Source: Rummeliibacillus sp963792445
Lineage (GTDB): Bacteria; Bacillota; Bacilli; Bacillales_A; Planococcaceae
Direction: 5' to 3'
DNA: 64,000 bases
NCBI GenBank assembly: GCA_963792445.1
Contig: CAWBWO010000002.1
Coordinates: 62,001-126,000 of the forward strand
A program made the translations under genes and the position numbers. The notes beneath the pieces are model-generated. The model was given only the letters and a program-made list of their open reading frames with translations. It searched no databases and was not told the origin of the DNA. Position 1 is the stretch's first letter, and every line of letters begins with the position of its first letter. This document shows positions 16,009 through 25,354 of the stretch, piece after piece.

Positions 16009-16125
16009 GTAACTAGAATCCAATAAACAATAGAATTTCTTCTTTGATATTCGAATTTTCTGCCAAAAAAGTTAATAGAATAGTAAGTAAAGAGTCTATC
16101 AAGAGTTAGGATGGAGGAATAAAAG

Positions 16126-16338
16126 ATGACAGAAGTGTTGGCAACAATGGCAGGCTTGGTATTTCATATTGATGTTCGTATTGGAGATGAAGTGACTGCT
16201 GGGCAAACAGTAGTCATTTTAGAGTCGATGAAGATGGAGATTCCTATTGAAACAACTGCTGCAGGTAAGGTTAGTGAGATTCGGATTCAAGAAGGTGACT
16301 TTGTGAATGAGGATGATGTATTAGTCGTATTAACTTAA
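16126..16338 (+). CDS. Biotin carboxyl carrier (biotin attachment) protein
   Basis: This 70-residue free-standing biotinyl domain starts at an ATG after TGGAGGAATAAAAG. The biotinylation motif ESMKME is present with the acceptor Lys at residue 36, and the paired half-motifs of a swinging domain surround it (GDEVTAGQTVVIL; GDFVNEDDVLVVL). It should carry carboxybiotin to the carboxyltransferase encoded 29 bases downstream. It lacks the Pro/Ala-rich N-terminal extension of AccB, so it is not the fatty-acid-synthesis carrier. No biotin carboxylase gene lies nearby, so that subunit must come from elsewhere or be absent. Confidence 0.88.
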   Translation: MTEVLATMAGLVFHIDVRIGDEVTAGQTVVILESMKMEIPIETTAAGKVSEIRIQEGDFVNEDDVLVVLT

Positions 16339-16367
16339 ATGATTTGGAAGACGAAGGGGGTGTATCA

Positions 16368-17909
16368 ATGTCAAATGGTTTTTCAAATTATGACCGTTTA
16401 GCTACCGCTCTAGAAACAATCTTTGCAGGCGGTGACAAAAAGTATCATGATCAACTGGTAAAATCAAATAAACTCTTTGTTCGAGACCGGCTGGAACTAT
16501 TATTTGATAATGGAGAGTACGAAGAAGATGGTCGATTTGCAAACAGCGAGGCAAAAGGTTTACCAGCAGATGGTGTCATTACAGCTATTGGTAAGGTAAA
16601 CGGGCAAACCGTGTGTGTTATGGCAAATGATTCTACAGTTAAGGCCGGATCATGGGGAGCGCATACTGTAGAGAAAATTATTCGCATACAAGAAATAGCA
16701 GAAAAAAATTTGGTACCGATGCTCTATTTAGTAGACTCTGCTGGAGCGAGAATCACAGATCAACTTGCCATGTTCCCAGGAAGAAGGGGAGCTGGACGTA
16801 TCTTCCATAATCAAGTTCGTTTATCTGGACTTATACCGCAAGTTTGTTTACTGTTTGGTCCATCTGCTGCAGGTGGTGCCTATATTCCTGCATTTTGTGA
16901 TATTGTCATCATGGTTGAGGGGAATGCTTCTATGTATTTAGGATCTCCACGGATGGCTGAAAAAGTGATTGGGGAAAAAGTGACACTAGAAGAAATGGGT
17001 GGTGCAAATATGCATTGCTCAATTAGTGGATGTGGAGACGTCTTAGTTAAAACAGAGGAAGAGGCTATAAGAGAAGCGAGAAGATACTTAACTTATTTTC
17101 CGGCAAACTGTTTGGCAAAACCGGAAAATGGTGTATCAGTTCAACCAAAAGAGGGAAGAGATTTAGTTGATATTATCCCGCAAAATCAAAATGCACCATT
17201 TGATATGTATGAAGCAATTGGACAATTAATCGACAATGGTAGCTTTTTTGAAATCAAAAAATTGTTTGCAAAAGAACTAATTACTGGATTTGCTCGCATT
17301 GATGGAAAAGTAGTTGGTATACTTGCGAATCAGCCAAAAGTAAAAGGTGGGGTATTATTCATAGATTCTGCTGATAAGGCAGCGAAGTTTATCACTCTTT
17401 GTGATGCTTATTCCATACCGTTGCTCTTTTTAGCCGATGTACCAGGATTTATGATTGGTACCAAAGTTGAAAGAGCTGGTATTATTCGTCATGGTGCTAA
17501 AATGATTTCAGCTATGAGCAGTGCAACAGTTCCGAAAATCTCTATTATTATTCGAAAAGCGTATGGAGCCGGTTTATATGCGATGTGTGGACCAGCATTT
17601 GAGCCAGATGTATGTATTGCACTACCAACAGCTCAGATTGCAGTAATGGGTCCTGAAGCAGCGGTAAATGCCGTTTATGCAAAGAAAATTGAATCGATAG
17701 AGGATCCATTAGAAAGAAGAAGTTTCATACAACAAAAACACCAAGAATATCAACAAGAAATTGATATTTTCAAATTAGCATCAGAACTCATTATTGATGA
17801 TATCGTTGCACCGGAAGATCTTCGGAAAATTATAATCAAACGTTTAAATCATCTAGAGACAAAGCAAATATCAACACCTTATCGAAAACATCCAGTATAT
17901 CCAGTATAA
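16368..17909 (+). CDS. Acyl-CoA carboxylase carboxyltransferase (PccB/MmdA type)
   Basis: The protein is 513 residues from ATG 16368, chosen because CGAAGGGGGTGTATCA precedes it. It is a tandem crotonase-fold carboxyltransferase that moves CO2 between biotin and an acyl-CoA. Family marks are RDRLELLFDNGEYEEDGRF near the N-terminus, the first CoA site FGPSAAGGAYIPAF (about residues 164-177), FLADVPGFMIG (about 359-369) and KAYGAGLYAMCGPAF (about 401-415). Substrates of such enzymes are propionyl-, acetyl-, methylcrotonyl- or methylmalonyl-CoA, and the exact one cannot be told here. It is cotranscribed with the biotin carrier and followed by a hairpin terminator. Confidence 0.88.
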   Translation: MSNGFSNYDRLATALETIFAGGDKKYHDQLVKSNKLFVRDRLELLFDNGEYEEDGRFANSEAKGLPADGVITAIGKVNGQTVCVMANDSTVKAGSWGAHTVEKIIRIQEIAEKNLVPMLYLVDSAGARITDQLAMFPGRRGAGRIFHNQVRLSGLIPQVCLLFGPSAAGGAYIPAFCDIVIMVEGNASMYLGSPRMAEKVIGEKVTLEEMGGANMHCSISGCGDVLVKTEEEAIREARRYLTYFPANCLAKPENGVSVQPKEGRDLVDIIPQNQNAPFDMYEAIGQLIDNGSFFEIKKLFAKELITGFARIDGKVVGILANQPKVKGGVLFIDSADKAAKFITLCDAYSIPLLFLADVPGFMIGTKVERAGIIRHGAKMISAMSSATVPKISIIIRKAYGAGLYAMCGPAFEPDVCIALPTAQIAVMGPEAAVNAVYAKKIESIEDPLERRSFIQQKHQEYQQEIDIFKLASELIIDDIVAPEDLRKIIIKRLNHLETKQISTPYRKHPVYPV

Positions 17910-17922
17910 TATTGTTAGCCAC

Positions 17923-17953
17923 AAGGTCCGCTTATGATTGGCGGATCTTTTTT
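17923..17953 (+). terminator. Terminator after the carboxyltransferase
   Basis: A 9-bp stem (17923-17931 with 17941-17949, one G-T pair) is followed by a T run, shortly before the next gene's ribosome binding site. Confidence 0.75.
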
Positions 17954-17976
17954 AGTAAAGAAAATGAGGTGTAACA

Positions 17977-18903
17977 ATGCATTTCGTAATTGTCGGTGGG
18001 GGTGCTGTTGGACTTGTAATGGCTAATTGCTTAGCTCACCTTGGAAATACTGTTGAAATACTAGTCCATTCAAAAAAACAAAAAATAGCTATTGAAAAGC
18101 ATGGTATTTCATTTACAAATTATCATGGAAAAAAGAGTGTTCAACCATTCGTTGTAAGTACAGACCCAAAAGATTTAGATCAACATGCGATATGGATCAT
18201 CGCTGTAAAATATCACCATCTAAATGGATTAAGCGCGTTATTTAATGATTTACCACAAGAAACTGAACTATTATTTATTCAAAATGGGATTTTGCATATA
18301 GAATTTGCAAAAAGTCTTAAACAGCAGACAATTTTAATGGGCTCAGTGGAGTTTGGTGCAGAAAAAGTGGATGACTGTACTGTGATCCATCGAGGAATTG
18401 GAGCATTGAAAATTGCCTGCTTGAGAGGCGAAAATTCGGATATTGAAAAATATAGAATGATTGCATCAAAAGAGTTTCCTATTGCTTTAGTGGATGATTA
18501 CAGTAAAATGTTAATACGAAAAGCACTCTTGAATTGCTTTGTGAATACACTAACGACTATACTAAGAGTGAAAAATGGTGCGCTCTTAGAAAGTGAAAGT
18601 AGCGCAAAAATATTAGAGCAATTATATATAGAAGTAATGACCGCCTTTCCTGAACAGCAATCACAACTATCATTTGAGGATGTGATCAATGTTTGCAAAA
18701 ATACTGCACAAAATACATCTTCAATGCTTGCTGATTTCATGAATGGAAGAATGATGGAAATTGATACGATTATAGGTGGCATCCTGGAACTAGCACAACG
18801 TAGAGGATATGCCGTACCAATGCTATCAACTTGTTATTCATTACTACAGGCGATTCAAGAAGGTGGTGTATATTTTGATGGCAATCCTATCAATAATCTT
18901 TGA
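17977..18903 (+). CDS. Ketopantoate reductase family protein (YlbQ/PanE type)
   Basis: The 308-residue protein has a Rossmann start, FVIVGGGAVGLVMA (residues 3-16), and the PanE/ApbA architecture: an NADPH domain to about residue 160 and a helical C-terminal domain with RKALLNCFVNTLTTILRVKNG (about 179-199), where the catalytic Lys and Asn of the family lie. It should reduce 2-dehydropantoate to pantoate for coenzyme A synthesis, though paralogues of different substrate exist. It is preceded by AATGAGGTGTAACA. Its 3' end overlaps the next gene by 26 bases. It holds the ylbQ position upstream of bshC. Confidence 0.85.
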   Translation: MHFVIVGGGAVGLVMANCLAHLGNTVEILVHSKKQKIAIEKHGISFTNYHGKKSVQPFVVSTDPKDLDQHAIWIIAVKYHHLNGLSALFNDLPQETELLFIQNGILHIEFAKSLKQQTILMGSVEFGAEKVDDCTVIHRGIGALKIACLRGENSDIEKYRMIASKEFPIALVDDYSKMLIRKALLNCFVNTLTTILRVKNGALLESESSAKILEQLYIEVMTAFPEQQSQLSFEDVINVCKNTAQNTSSMLADFMNGRMMEIDTIIGGILELAQRRGYAVPMLSTCYSLLQAIQEGGVYFDGNPINNL

Positions 18904-19279
18904 GATTATTGAGTTATGTCCATTTCTTTTATTAGGAATTTTATATGTAACCATAAAGAAACTTGCCAAAAAATCAGTCAAGCCTTTTGGGAGAGCAGCA
19001 GACATTACTACCGTAATTTTGTTTTTTTCAATTCCAGCAACAATTAAGTTTTTTTGGGCGTACGATATAGGGTTTATGGTCCTAATAATTGCCACAATCA
19101 TTGCTATTGTATTTACCGTTGCTGAATATAGAACAAAAAAAGATATGGAGCTCATCCCTCTCTTCCAAAAGATATGGCGTTTTTTGTTTTTAATCCTATC
19201 ATTTACATATACTGCAATATTGCTTGTAGGCGTAATTCAAAAAATAATCTTGCTGATTGCCCATTTTAAAGGTCAGTAA
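18878..19279 (+). CDS. DUF3397-type small membrane protein
   Basis: The protein is 133 residues from ATG 18878, chosen because AAGAAGGTGGTGTATATTTTG precedes it inside panE. It has four hydrophobic segments (about residues 3-24, 45-63, 66-84 and 105-127) separated by short basic loops, including RTKKDMELIPLF. The pattern fits the DUF3397 family that lies upstream of bshC/mraZ in Bacillales. No function is known to me. It overlaps the ketopantoate reductase gene and is probably translated with it. Confidence 0.7.
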   Translation: MAILSIIFEIIELCPFLLLGILYVTIKKLAKKSVKPFGRAADITTVILFFSIPATIKFFWAYDIGFMVLIIATIIAIVFTVAEYRTKKDMELIPLFQKIWRFLFLILSFTYTAILLVGVIQKIILLIAHFKGQ

Positions 19280-19419
19280 GAAGAAAATCATAAGTTGCAT
19301 AATGGAAATGTTTAAAAGAATTGTTTTCTTGAACACTTATGAGCGTATTTTTTTTTATAAATGAAAAGTAAATGCTATACTTCAATATAGTTAACTATCA
19401 TAGGGGAGTTTACAATATT

Positions 19420-21036
19420 ATGAAATTGGAACAAATTGAGATTCCTGTAACGAATCCTTTACTTGACGATTACAACCATGAGAAATCGTCTATCTTATCA
19501 TTTTTTCACTATCCGAATAATACAAACTCTTTTTCGCAAAGATTAAAAGACTTAGAAAATCATCCGATTCGTCGAGAACAGTTAGTGGCGATTATCCGTG
19601 AATTTATGTCACCATTAGAAATCTCTGAAAAAGCTGAAAAACATTTAAGAGAATTAGAAAATAACGCAGTTGTCGTGATTGGAGGACAACAATCTGGATT
19701 GTTAACTGGTCCACTGTACTCTGTTCATAAAGCAATTACTGTTATATTGTTAGCTAATCAACAACGTGAAAATTTAGGTGTACCGGTTGTTCCAGTATTT
19801 TGGATTGCTGGGGAAGATCATGATATTGATGAAATTAATCATACATTTACAGCAGTAAATGGGCGTTTAGAAAAACATATATATGGTGAACGTTCGAAGA
19901 AGAAAACGATGGCATCTACTACAACGTTGGATGTAGAAATAACACGAAGTTTAATCAATGAAACGTTCAAACAATATGGAGAGACTGCATTTACTGAAAG
20001 CTTATTAACAAATATTGATGCGATATTACGAAAAAGTACAACCTATACAGATTTCTTTGTACAACTAATGAACTGGTTGTTTAAGGAAGAAGGATTATTA
20101 TTTATTGATGCGGCTCATCCAAAATTAAGGGAATACGAATCACCTTATTTTGAAAAACTAATTCAACATGCAAAGACGTTAGCAAATGTCGTAACCATTC
20201 GAGAAGCAGATCTCAATGAATTGGGATATGGTACTCCTATCGGTGCAACCAAAAACGCTGCCAACCTGTTTTATGTGAGAGATGGTGAACGATTCTTATT
20301 AGAACGTCATGAAGGCAAATTTATCAACCATATGGCAAATGTACAATTTACGGAAATTGAAATGCTTGAATTGGCAAAGAAAAATCCAAACTCTTTAAGT
20401 AATAATGTTGTCACAAGACCGTTAATGCAAGATATGGTATTCCCAGTACTTGCATTTGTAGGAGGTCCAGGTGAACTTGCATATTGGTCAACATTAAAAG
20501 ATGCTTTTGAAACATTAAATATGAAAGTCCCTGTATTTGTACCACGTATGAATATGACAATTATTGACCGGCAAGTACAACCTCTTCTAAAAGAGTTACA
20601 AATATCAGCTCGTGATGCAATTGCAGGCAAAACATCTTCATTGAAATCTTCTTTTGAAGAGGATGTGTATGATGTGGATGCCAAAGAGTACATCGAAAAT
20701 ACAAAACAATTATTGCAATCCCAATATGACAAATTGCAAGAACATCTATCTAACACTCATGTCCATATAGAAAAACTTGTAGAGAAAAACTTATCAATTC
20801 ATCGCACGCAACTTGATTTCATCATGCGTAAGATTGAACAAGAAATACTTATGAAACATGATGTACAGTTAAGAAAGTATCGAACCATTGAAGATCGTAT
20901 TCTGCCTGGAGGTACTTTGCAAGAAAGAATATTCAATCCATTCCAGTTTATGAACGAATACGGCGAAGAACTTGTAAAAGATTTGATGGTCTTACCATTT
21001 TCAATAAACGGAAAACATAATGTAATCTATTTATAA
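19420..21036 (+). CDS. bshC: Bacillithiol biosynthesis cysteine-adding enzyme BshC
   Basis: The enzyme is 538 residues from ATG 19420 (AGGGGAGTTTACAATATT precedes it), equal to the B. subtilis YllA/BshC length. It ligates cysteine to GlcN-malate, the last step of bacillithiol synthesis. Family regions visible are VVIGGQQSGLLTGPLYS (about residues 86-102), VFWIAGEDHDIDEINHTF (about 126-143, HxxH-like) and FVGGPGELAYWS (about 346-357). A helical coiled-coil C-terminal part follows (about 440-500). It is the last gene before mraZ, separated from it by a terminator and a new promoter. Confidence 0.93.
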   Translation: MKLEQIEIPVTNPLLDDYNHEKSSILSFFHYPNNTNSFSQRLKDLENHPIRREQLVAIIREFMSPLEISEKAEKHLRELENNAVVVIGGQQSGLLTGPLYSVHKAITVILLANQQRENLGVPVVPVFWIAGEDHDIDEINHTFTAVNGRLEKHIYGERSKKKTMASTTTLDVEITRSLINETFKQYGETAFTESLLTNIDAILRKSTTYTDFFVQLMNWLFKEEGLLFIDAAHPKLREYESPYFEKLIQHAKTLANVVTIREADLNELGYGTPIGATKNAANLFYVRDGERFLLERHEGKFINHMANVQFTEIEMLELAKKNPNSLSNNVVTRPLMQDMVFPVLAFVGGPGELAYWSTLKDAFETLNMKVPVFVPRMNMTIIDRQVQPLLKELQISARDAIAGKTSSLKSSFEEDVYDVDAKEYIENTKQLLQSQYDKLQEHLSNTHVHIEKLVEKNLSIHRTQLDFIMRKIEQEILMKHDVQLRKYRTIEDRILPGGTLQERIFNPFQFMNEYGEELVKDLMVLPFSINGKHNVIYL

Positions 21037-21106
21037 CAATCGAACTAGTAAAAGAGTATCAATGATATAAAATCTTAAGTGTAAACCACAAAAAAATATT
21101 GAAATT

Positions 21107-21138
21107 AAAAAGGTTATCTCATAGAGATAACCTTTTTC
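21107..21138. terminator. Terminator after bshC
   Basis: A perfect 14-bp stem (21107-21120 with 21125-21138) whose arms end in A5 and T5. It separates bshC from the mra promoter. Confidence 0.92.
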
Positions 21139-21232
21139 TATGAGAAAAGTAATAAGTGTTACAATTTACTTAAAAAGAAATAATACATAAAGCGCATGAA
21201 TTGCATAAATTATCTATAATCCTTTGAAAATG

Positions 21233-21260
21233 TTGACAAAAACAAGATTCTAAGGACAAT
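21233..21260 (+). promoter_or_regulatory. Sigma-A promoter of the mraZ (dcw) operon
   Basis: A perfect TTGACA (21233-21238), 16 bases and GACAAT (21255-21260, 4 of 6). It lies about 85 bases upstream of the mraZ start and just before the MraZ boxes. The rest of the 21037-21346 gap holds only the bshC terminator and AT-rich sequence. Confidence 0.6.
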
Positions 21261-21291
21261 ATTCACATTTTTGAAGTTTGTCCATGAATTA

Positions 21292-21338
21292 GTGGAGGAA
21301 TGTGGGGGAATGTGGTACTCTATGTTCATATAGTGGGG
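21292..21338 (+). promoter_or_regulatory. MraZ operator: GTGG direct repeats with 10-bp period
   Basis: GTGGAGGAAT (21292-21301), GTGGGGGAAT (21302-21311) and GTGGTACTCT (21312-21321) are phased at exactly 10 bases, with a further GTGGGG at 21333-21338. Tandem G-rich boxes one helical turn apart are the known binding pattern of MraZ, which represses its own operon. This fits autoregulation. Confidence 0.75.
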
Positions 21339-21346
21339 TGAGTACC

Positions 21347-21778
21347 ATGTTCATGGGGGAATATCAACACAACATCGATTCCAAAGGCCGCTTAATTATA
21401 CCAGCAAAATTTCGAGAACATTTTGCTGAAGGTTTTGTCATCACTCGTGGGTTAGATCAATGTTTGTTTGGTTATCCTATTGAAGAGTGGAGAAAACTTG
21501 AGGAAAAGTTAAAAAAGTTGCCTGTAACTAAAAAAGATGCACGTGCATTTACGCGTTTCTTCTTTTCAGGGGCAACTGAGGTAGAAATCGATAAGCAAGG
21601 TCGAATTAACATTCCCATGAATTTACTCTCACATGCCCATATAGAAAAAGAATGCGTCATTCTCGGTGTGTCTAATCGAATTGAAATTTGGGCACAGCAA
21701 TCTTGGCAAGATTACTTTACTGAATCAGAGGATTCGTTTAACGAGATTGCAGAGAATATGATTGACTTTGATATATAA
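21347..21778 (+). CDS. mraZ: Transcriptional regulator MraZ
   Basis: The protein is 143 residues from ATG 21347 (GGGGTGAGTACC precedes). The two AbrB-like/SpoVT-like halves each contain a DxxGR signature: IDSKGRLIIPAKFREHF (about residues 9-25) and IDKQGRINIPMNLL (about 82-95). It is a ring-forming DNA-binding protein controlling the division and wall cluster that it heads. An in-frame extension to 21302 runs through the operator repeats and is rejected as start. It is followed 21 bases later by rsmH. Confidence 0.95.
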   Translation: MFMGEYQHNIDSKGRLIIPAKFREHFAEGFVITRGLDQCLFGYPIEEWRKLEEKLKKLPVTKKDARAFTRFFFSGATEVEIDKQGRINIPMNLLSHAHIEKECVILGVSNRIEIWAQQSWQDYFTESEDSFNEIAENMIDFDI

Positions 21779-21799
21779 CAACAAAGAGGAGGTTTTCAG

Positions 21800-22738
21800 T
21801 TGTTCAATCATACGACCGTATTACTGAAAGAAACCGTTGATGGATTGAACATTCGTCCTGACGGTGTATATGTGGACTGTACATTAGGTGGTGCAGGCCA
21901 TAGTGAGTACCTCGTTAGCCAGTTATCTGACGAAGGACGCCTCATCTGTTTTGACCAAGATATGACAGCTATTGACAATGCAAAAGTTCGATTAGCTCCT
22001 TATATCAATCGTGTAACGTTTGTCCATTCAAACTTCCGATACCTAAAAGAAGAATTAGCTAATCTGGGTATTTCTAAAGTGGATGGAGTTTTATACGATT
22101 TAGGAGTTTCTTCGCCACAACTAGATAATGCTGAAAGAGGATTTAGTTATCATCAAGATGCCCCTCTTGACATGAGAATGGATACAACGGCAGAACTAAC
22201 TGCCTATCATGTTGTCAATGAATGGGACTACAACGACTTAGTAAGAATTTTTTATCGTTATGGGGAAGAGAAGTTTTCAAAACAAATTGCTCGTAAAATT
22301 GAAGAAGCGAGAAAAACACAACCAATTCGCACAACTGGTGAATTAGTTGAGCTAATCAAGGAAGGTATTCCAGCAGCAGCGAGACGAAAGGGTGGTCATC
22401 CTGCTAAGCGTATTTTCCAAGCAATTCGTATTGCAGTAAATGATGAATTGGGATCGGAAGAGGAATCACTTCAACAAGCGTTAGACGTAATTAGAGTAGG
22501 TGGACGTGTGAGTGTGATTACATTCCATTCACTAGAGGACAGGCTTTGTAAGACAATCTTTAAAGAAGCGTCATCTTTACCAGAATTACCACCTGGCTTA
22601 CCAGTTATTCCAGAAGAACTATCACCCCCTATTAAACTTGTGACAAGAAAGCCGATATTACCGTCAGAAGAAGAGTTGCAAGAAAATAACCGTGCAAGAT
22701 CTGCTAAACTGCGCATTGCAGAAAGAATAAAAGACTAA
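21800..22738 (+). CDS. rsmH: 16S rRNA (cytosine-1402-N4)-methyltransferase RsmH (MraW)
   Basis: The 312-residue protein starts at a TTG after AAGAGGAGGTTTTCAG. The SAM-binding fold shows DCTLGGAGHSEYLV (about residues 26-39) and the family motifs GVLYDLGVSSPQLD, ERGFSYHQDAPLDMRMD and RVSVITFHSLEDR (about 236-248). It methylates C1402 of 16S rRNA in the P site. It is second in the dcw operon, with ftsL 14 bases downstream. Confidence 0.96.
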   Translation: MFNHTTVLLKETVDGLNIRPDGVYVDCTLGGAGHSEYLVSQLSDEGRLICFDQDMTAIDNAKVRLAPYINRVTFVHSNFRYLKEELANLGISKVDGVLYDLGVSSPQLDNAERGFSYHQDAPLDMRMDTTAELTAYHVVNEWDYNDLVRIFYRYGEEKFSKQIARKIEEARKTQPIRTTGELVELIKEGIPAAARRKGGHPAKRIFQAIRIAVNDELGSEEESLQQALDVIRVGGRVSVITFHSLEDRLCKTIFKEASSLPELPPGLPVIPEELSPPIKLVTRKPILPSEEELQENNRARSAKLRIAERIKD

Positions 22739-22752
22739 GAGGAGTTGATAAA

Positions 22753-23124
22753 ATGGCACTACTTAATCAAAGAGAAGAACATGTATATGTTGAGCAACCT
22801 TCAACGCCTAAAGAAACTGTCAGAAAAACGGCGCCTAAAACTTTCAAAAGTAACATTACGAAGCTAGAAAAAATGATTATGATTGCAATGGTTGCAGCTA
22901 TTGCATTAATTGCTGTAGTGAATCTAAACACGCAATCTGCTATCAATAGCGCTTCAGTAGAAATCCAAAATACTGAAATGAAAATTGATGAAATTAAAAA
23001 ACAAAACTTAGAGTTGTCTATGGAAGTAAGCGAACTTTCAACATATGATCGTATTTGGAAAAAAGCGAAAGCTTTAGGTTTAAAACTTAACGAAAATAAC
23101 GTGAAAGTAGTGTCAGGACAATGA
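22753..23124 (+). CDS. ftsL: Cell division protein FtsL
   Basis: The 123-residue bitopic protein has a basic cytoplasmic tail (about 1-36), one membrane segment (LEKMIMIAMVAAIALIAVVN, about 37-56) and an extracytoplasmic leucine-zipper-like coiled coil (about 60-105). It acts in the DivIB-DivIC-FtsL complex at the septum with PBP2B. Sequence conservation of FtsL is low, but topology and position between rsmH and pbpB are decisive. The start ATG at 22753 follows AAGAGGAGTTGATAAA. It overlaps pbpB by 4 bases (ATGA). Confidence 0.9.
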   Translation: MALLNQREEHVYVEQPSTPKETVRKTAPKTFKSNITKLEKMIMIAMVAAIALIAVVNLNTQSAINSASVEIQNTEMKIDEIKKQNLELSMEVSELSTYDRIWKKAKALGLKLNENNVKVVSGQ

Positions 23125-25271
23125 AAAAAAGTAAGTTTCAATGGGGAGCCGCCACGATGCTAATCATCTATGGGCTCCTATTTTTTTTAATGTTTTTTAG
23201 AATTTTCTATATTCAAGTGACGGGACAAGCAGAAGGTCAACAATTGGCTGCCAAAGCTGCTGCAAGATATGAGAAAACGAAAACCATTACAGCAAACAGA
23301 GGAAATATATTAGACAGGCAAGGTCATATTATTGCAAAAGATGGTATTAGTTACAGACTTGTAGCTGTTGTTAATCCGAAAGCATCAAAAGGAACAAATA
23401 AAATAATGCATGTAGAGAATCCGAAAAACACTGCCGCTGTATTATCAAAGTATATCCCGATGAATCAGGAAGAAATCTATAAAAAATTAACACCTGCAAA
23501 CAAGGACACTTATCAAGTTGAATTTGGTAAGGCCGGTCGTGATATTAGCCACGCAACAATGAATGCAATCACAAAAGAAAAACTTCCAGGGATTACTTTC
23601 CTAGAAGATAATAAAAGGTTTTATCCTAATGGTGTTTTTGCATCGAATTTGATTGGTATTGCAGGTAAACAAGAAGGCACGAATAATACTGCAACAATAG
23701 GCAAGATGGGCTTAGAAGCTATTTATAATAAGGAACTTTCAGGTGTGAATGGTAGTCTTCACTATAAAAGTGACCTATTTGGATATCTCTTGCCAAATAG
23801 CAAGAAAATGATTCAGCCTGCAAAAGACGGCGATAATATCTATTTAACAATTGACAAGACCATTCAAAATTTCTTGGAAGATTCAATGAGTAGGGTCTAC
23901 GAGAAATATAAACCTGAGTCAATGATGGCGGTTGTAGCAAATCCAAAAACGGGTGAAATATTAGCTGTATCGCAACGTCCAACTTTTAATCCTCAAACTG
24001 GCGAAGGATTAAACAACAGTTGGATCAATGATATGACGGAAACGACAATTGAACCTGGTTCAACGATGAAAATTTTCACATTAGCGACAGCAATTCAAGA
24101 AGGAAAATGGAATCCCAATGAAACATACCAATCAGGACAATATAGGGTGTTTGACCGAACCATTCGAGATGCTAACCAGGTTGGGTGGGGAAGGATTACA
24201 TATTTAGAGGGGATTCAACGATCATCCAATGTTGGAATGGCCAATTTGTTAAAGAAAATTGGTGATAAGACGTTCATAAATTATTTAGGTAAATTCGGCT
24301 TTGGACAAAAAACAGGTATCGATTTACCAAACGAAGCAACAGGGAAAATCTTAGATGAATACCCCATTAATAGAGTAACAACTACCTATGGCCAAGGATC
24401 CACAGTAACGCCAATTCAATTGATTCAAGCATTAACTGCTGTTGCTAATAATGGTAAAATGATGCAACCACACGTAATTGATAAAGTGGTTGATGCAGAA
24501 ACTGGGGCTATTATTAAAGAACATAAGCCAATTGAAAAAGGGCAACCAATATCAGCTGAAACAGCGAAGCAAGTTAGAGAAACGTTGGCAACTACCGTAA
24601 CTTCCGAGAAAGGGACTGCACAAAAATTTGCAAGCAAGGAATATGATGTTGCGGGCAAAACTGGTACCGCACAAATACCAAATCCTGCCGGGGGTTACTA
24701 TTGGGGAAAAGATGATTTCCTTTATTCATTTTTAGGGATGGCACCAGAAAAGGATCCTAAGTTAATCATGTATATTGCAGTGAAAAAACCACATTTAGGG
24801 ATTACAGAATTTGGATCAGAACCTACATCACAAGTATTTAATACGGTGATGGAAAGTAGCTTAAAGTATATGAATATTAAACCTTCAAAAACAGCTACTT
24901 CAAAGTCAATAAAAATGGATGATTTAATTGGTCAAAATTCAGATGAAGTAATAACTAATCTTGCGGCTAATAAAATCGACACGGTGGTCATCGGCTCTGG
25001 AGGTAAAATTATCGAGCAATATCCAGAAGAAGGAAAATCGATGTTAGAAGATAGCCGTGTATACATCAAAACTTCAGGTAATATTAAAATACCTGATTTC
25101 ACAGGTTGGTCCTTACGTGAAATTTTAACCTATCAATCTATTTCAGGGATTGATATAAAAGTTAAAGGAGATGGTTATGCACAAAGTCAAAATATTAAAG
25201 CAGGAACGATATATGAAGGAAACAATAAAGTAATCGTAACATTAGAAAAACCACAAGTACTTTATAAGTAG
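23121..25271 (+). CDS. pbpB: Septal transpeptidase PBP2B with C-terminal PASTA domains
   Basis: The 716-residue class B penicillin-binding protein has a short cytoplasmic tail, a membrane segment (about residues 10-30), an N-terminal dimerisation domain and a transpeptidase domain. The active-site motifs are EPGSTMK (Ser at about 313), SSN (about 367-369) and GKTGTAQ (about 512). Two PASTA-like repeats follow (about 590-715). It crosslinks septal peptidoglycan with FtsW and the FtsL/DivIB complex. Its start overlaps ftsL. Next is its sporulation paralogue spoVD, as in B. subtilis. Confidence 0.95.
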   Translation: MKKSKFQWGAATMLIIYGLLFFLMFFRIFYIQVTGQAEGQQLAAKAAARYEKTKTITANRGNILDRQGHIIAKDGISYRLVAVVNPKASKGTNKIMHVENPKNTAAVLSKYIPMNQEEIYKKLTPANKDTYQVEFGKAGRDISHATMNAITKEKLPGITFLEDNKRFYPNGVFASNLIGIAGKQEGTNNTATIGKMGLEAIYNKELSGVNGSLHYKSDLFGYLLPNSKKMIQPAKDGDNIYLTIDKTIQNFLEDSMSRVYEKYKPESMMAVVANPKTGEILAVSQRPTFNPQTGEGLNNSWINDMTETTIEPGSTMKIFTLATAIQEGKWNPNETYQSGQYRVFDRTIRDANQVGWGRITYLEGIQRSSNVGMANLLKKIGDKTFINYLGKFGFGQKTGIDLPNEATGKILDEYPINRVTTTYGQGSTVTPIQLIQALTAVANNGKMMQPHVIDKVVDAETGAIIKEHKPIEKGQPISAETAKQVRETLATTVTSEKGTAQKFASKEYDVAGKTGTAQIPNPAGGYYWGKDDFLYSFLGMAPEKDPKLIMYIAVKKPHLGITEFGSEPTSQVFNTVMESSLKYMNIKPSKTATSKSIKMDDLIGQNSDEVITNLAANKIDTVVIGSGGKIIEQYPEEGKSMLEDSRVYIKTSGNIKIPDFTGWSLREILTYQSISGIDIKVKGDGYAQSQNIKAGTIYEGNNKVIVTLEKPQVLYK

Positions 25272-25354
25272 TTAGAAAAGAAATCATGCACTTTAGCATA
25301 GCTCCCCTTTTAAAATCATACTTTAAATGTAAAAAAGGTGTGATTGTCCGTACA

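Noticed and set aside
16126..17909. Fatty-acid-synthesis acetyl-CoA carboxylase (accB/accD)
   Set aside because: The carrier lacks the AccB extension and the carboxyltransferase is the fused PccB/MmdA type, not split AccA/AccD.
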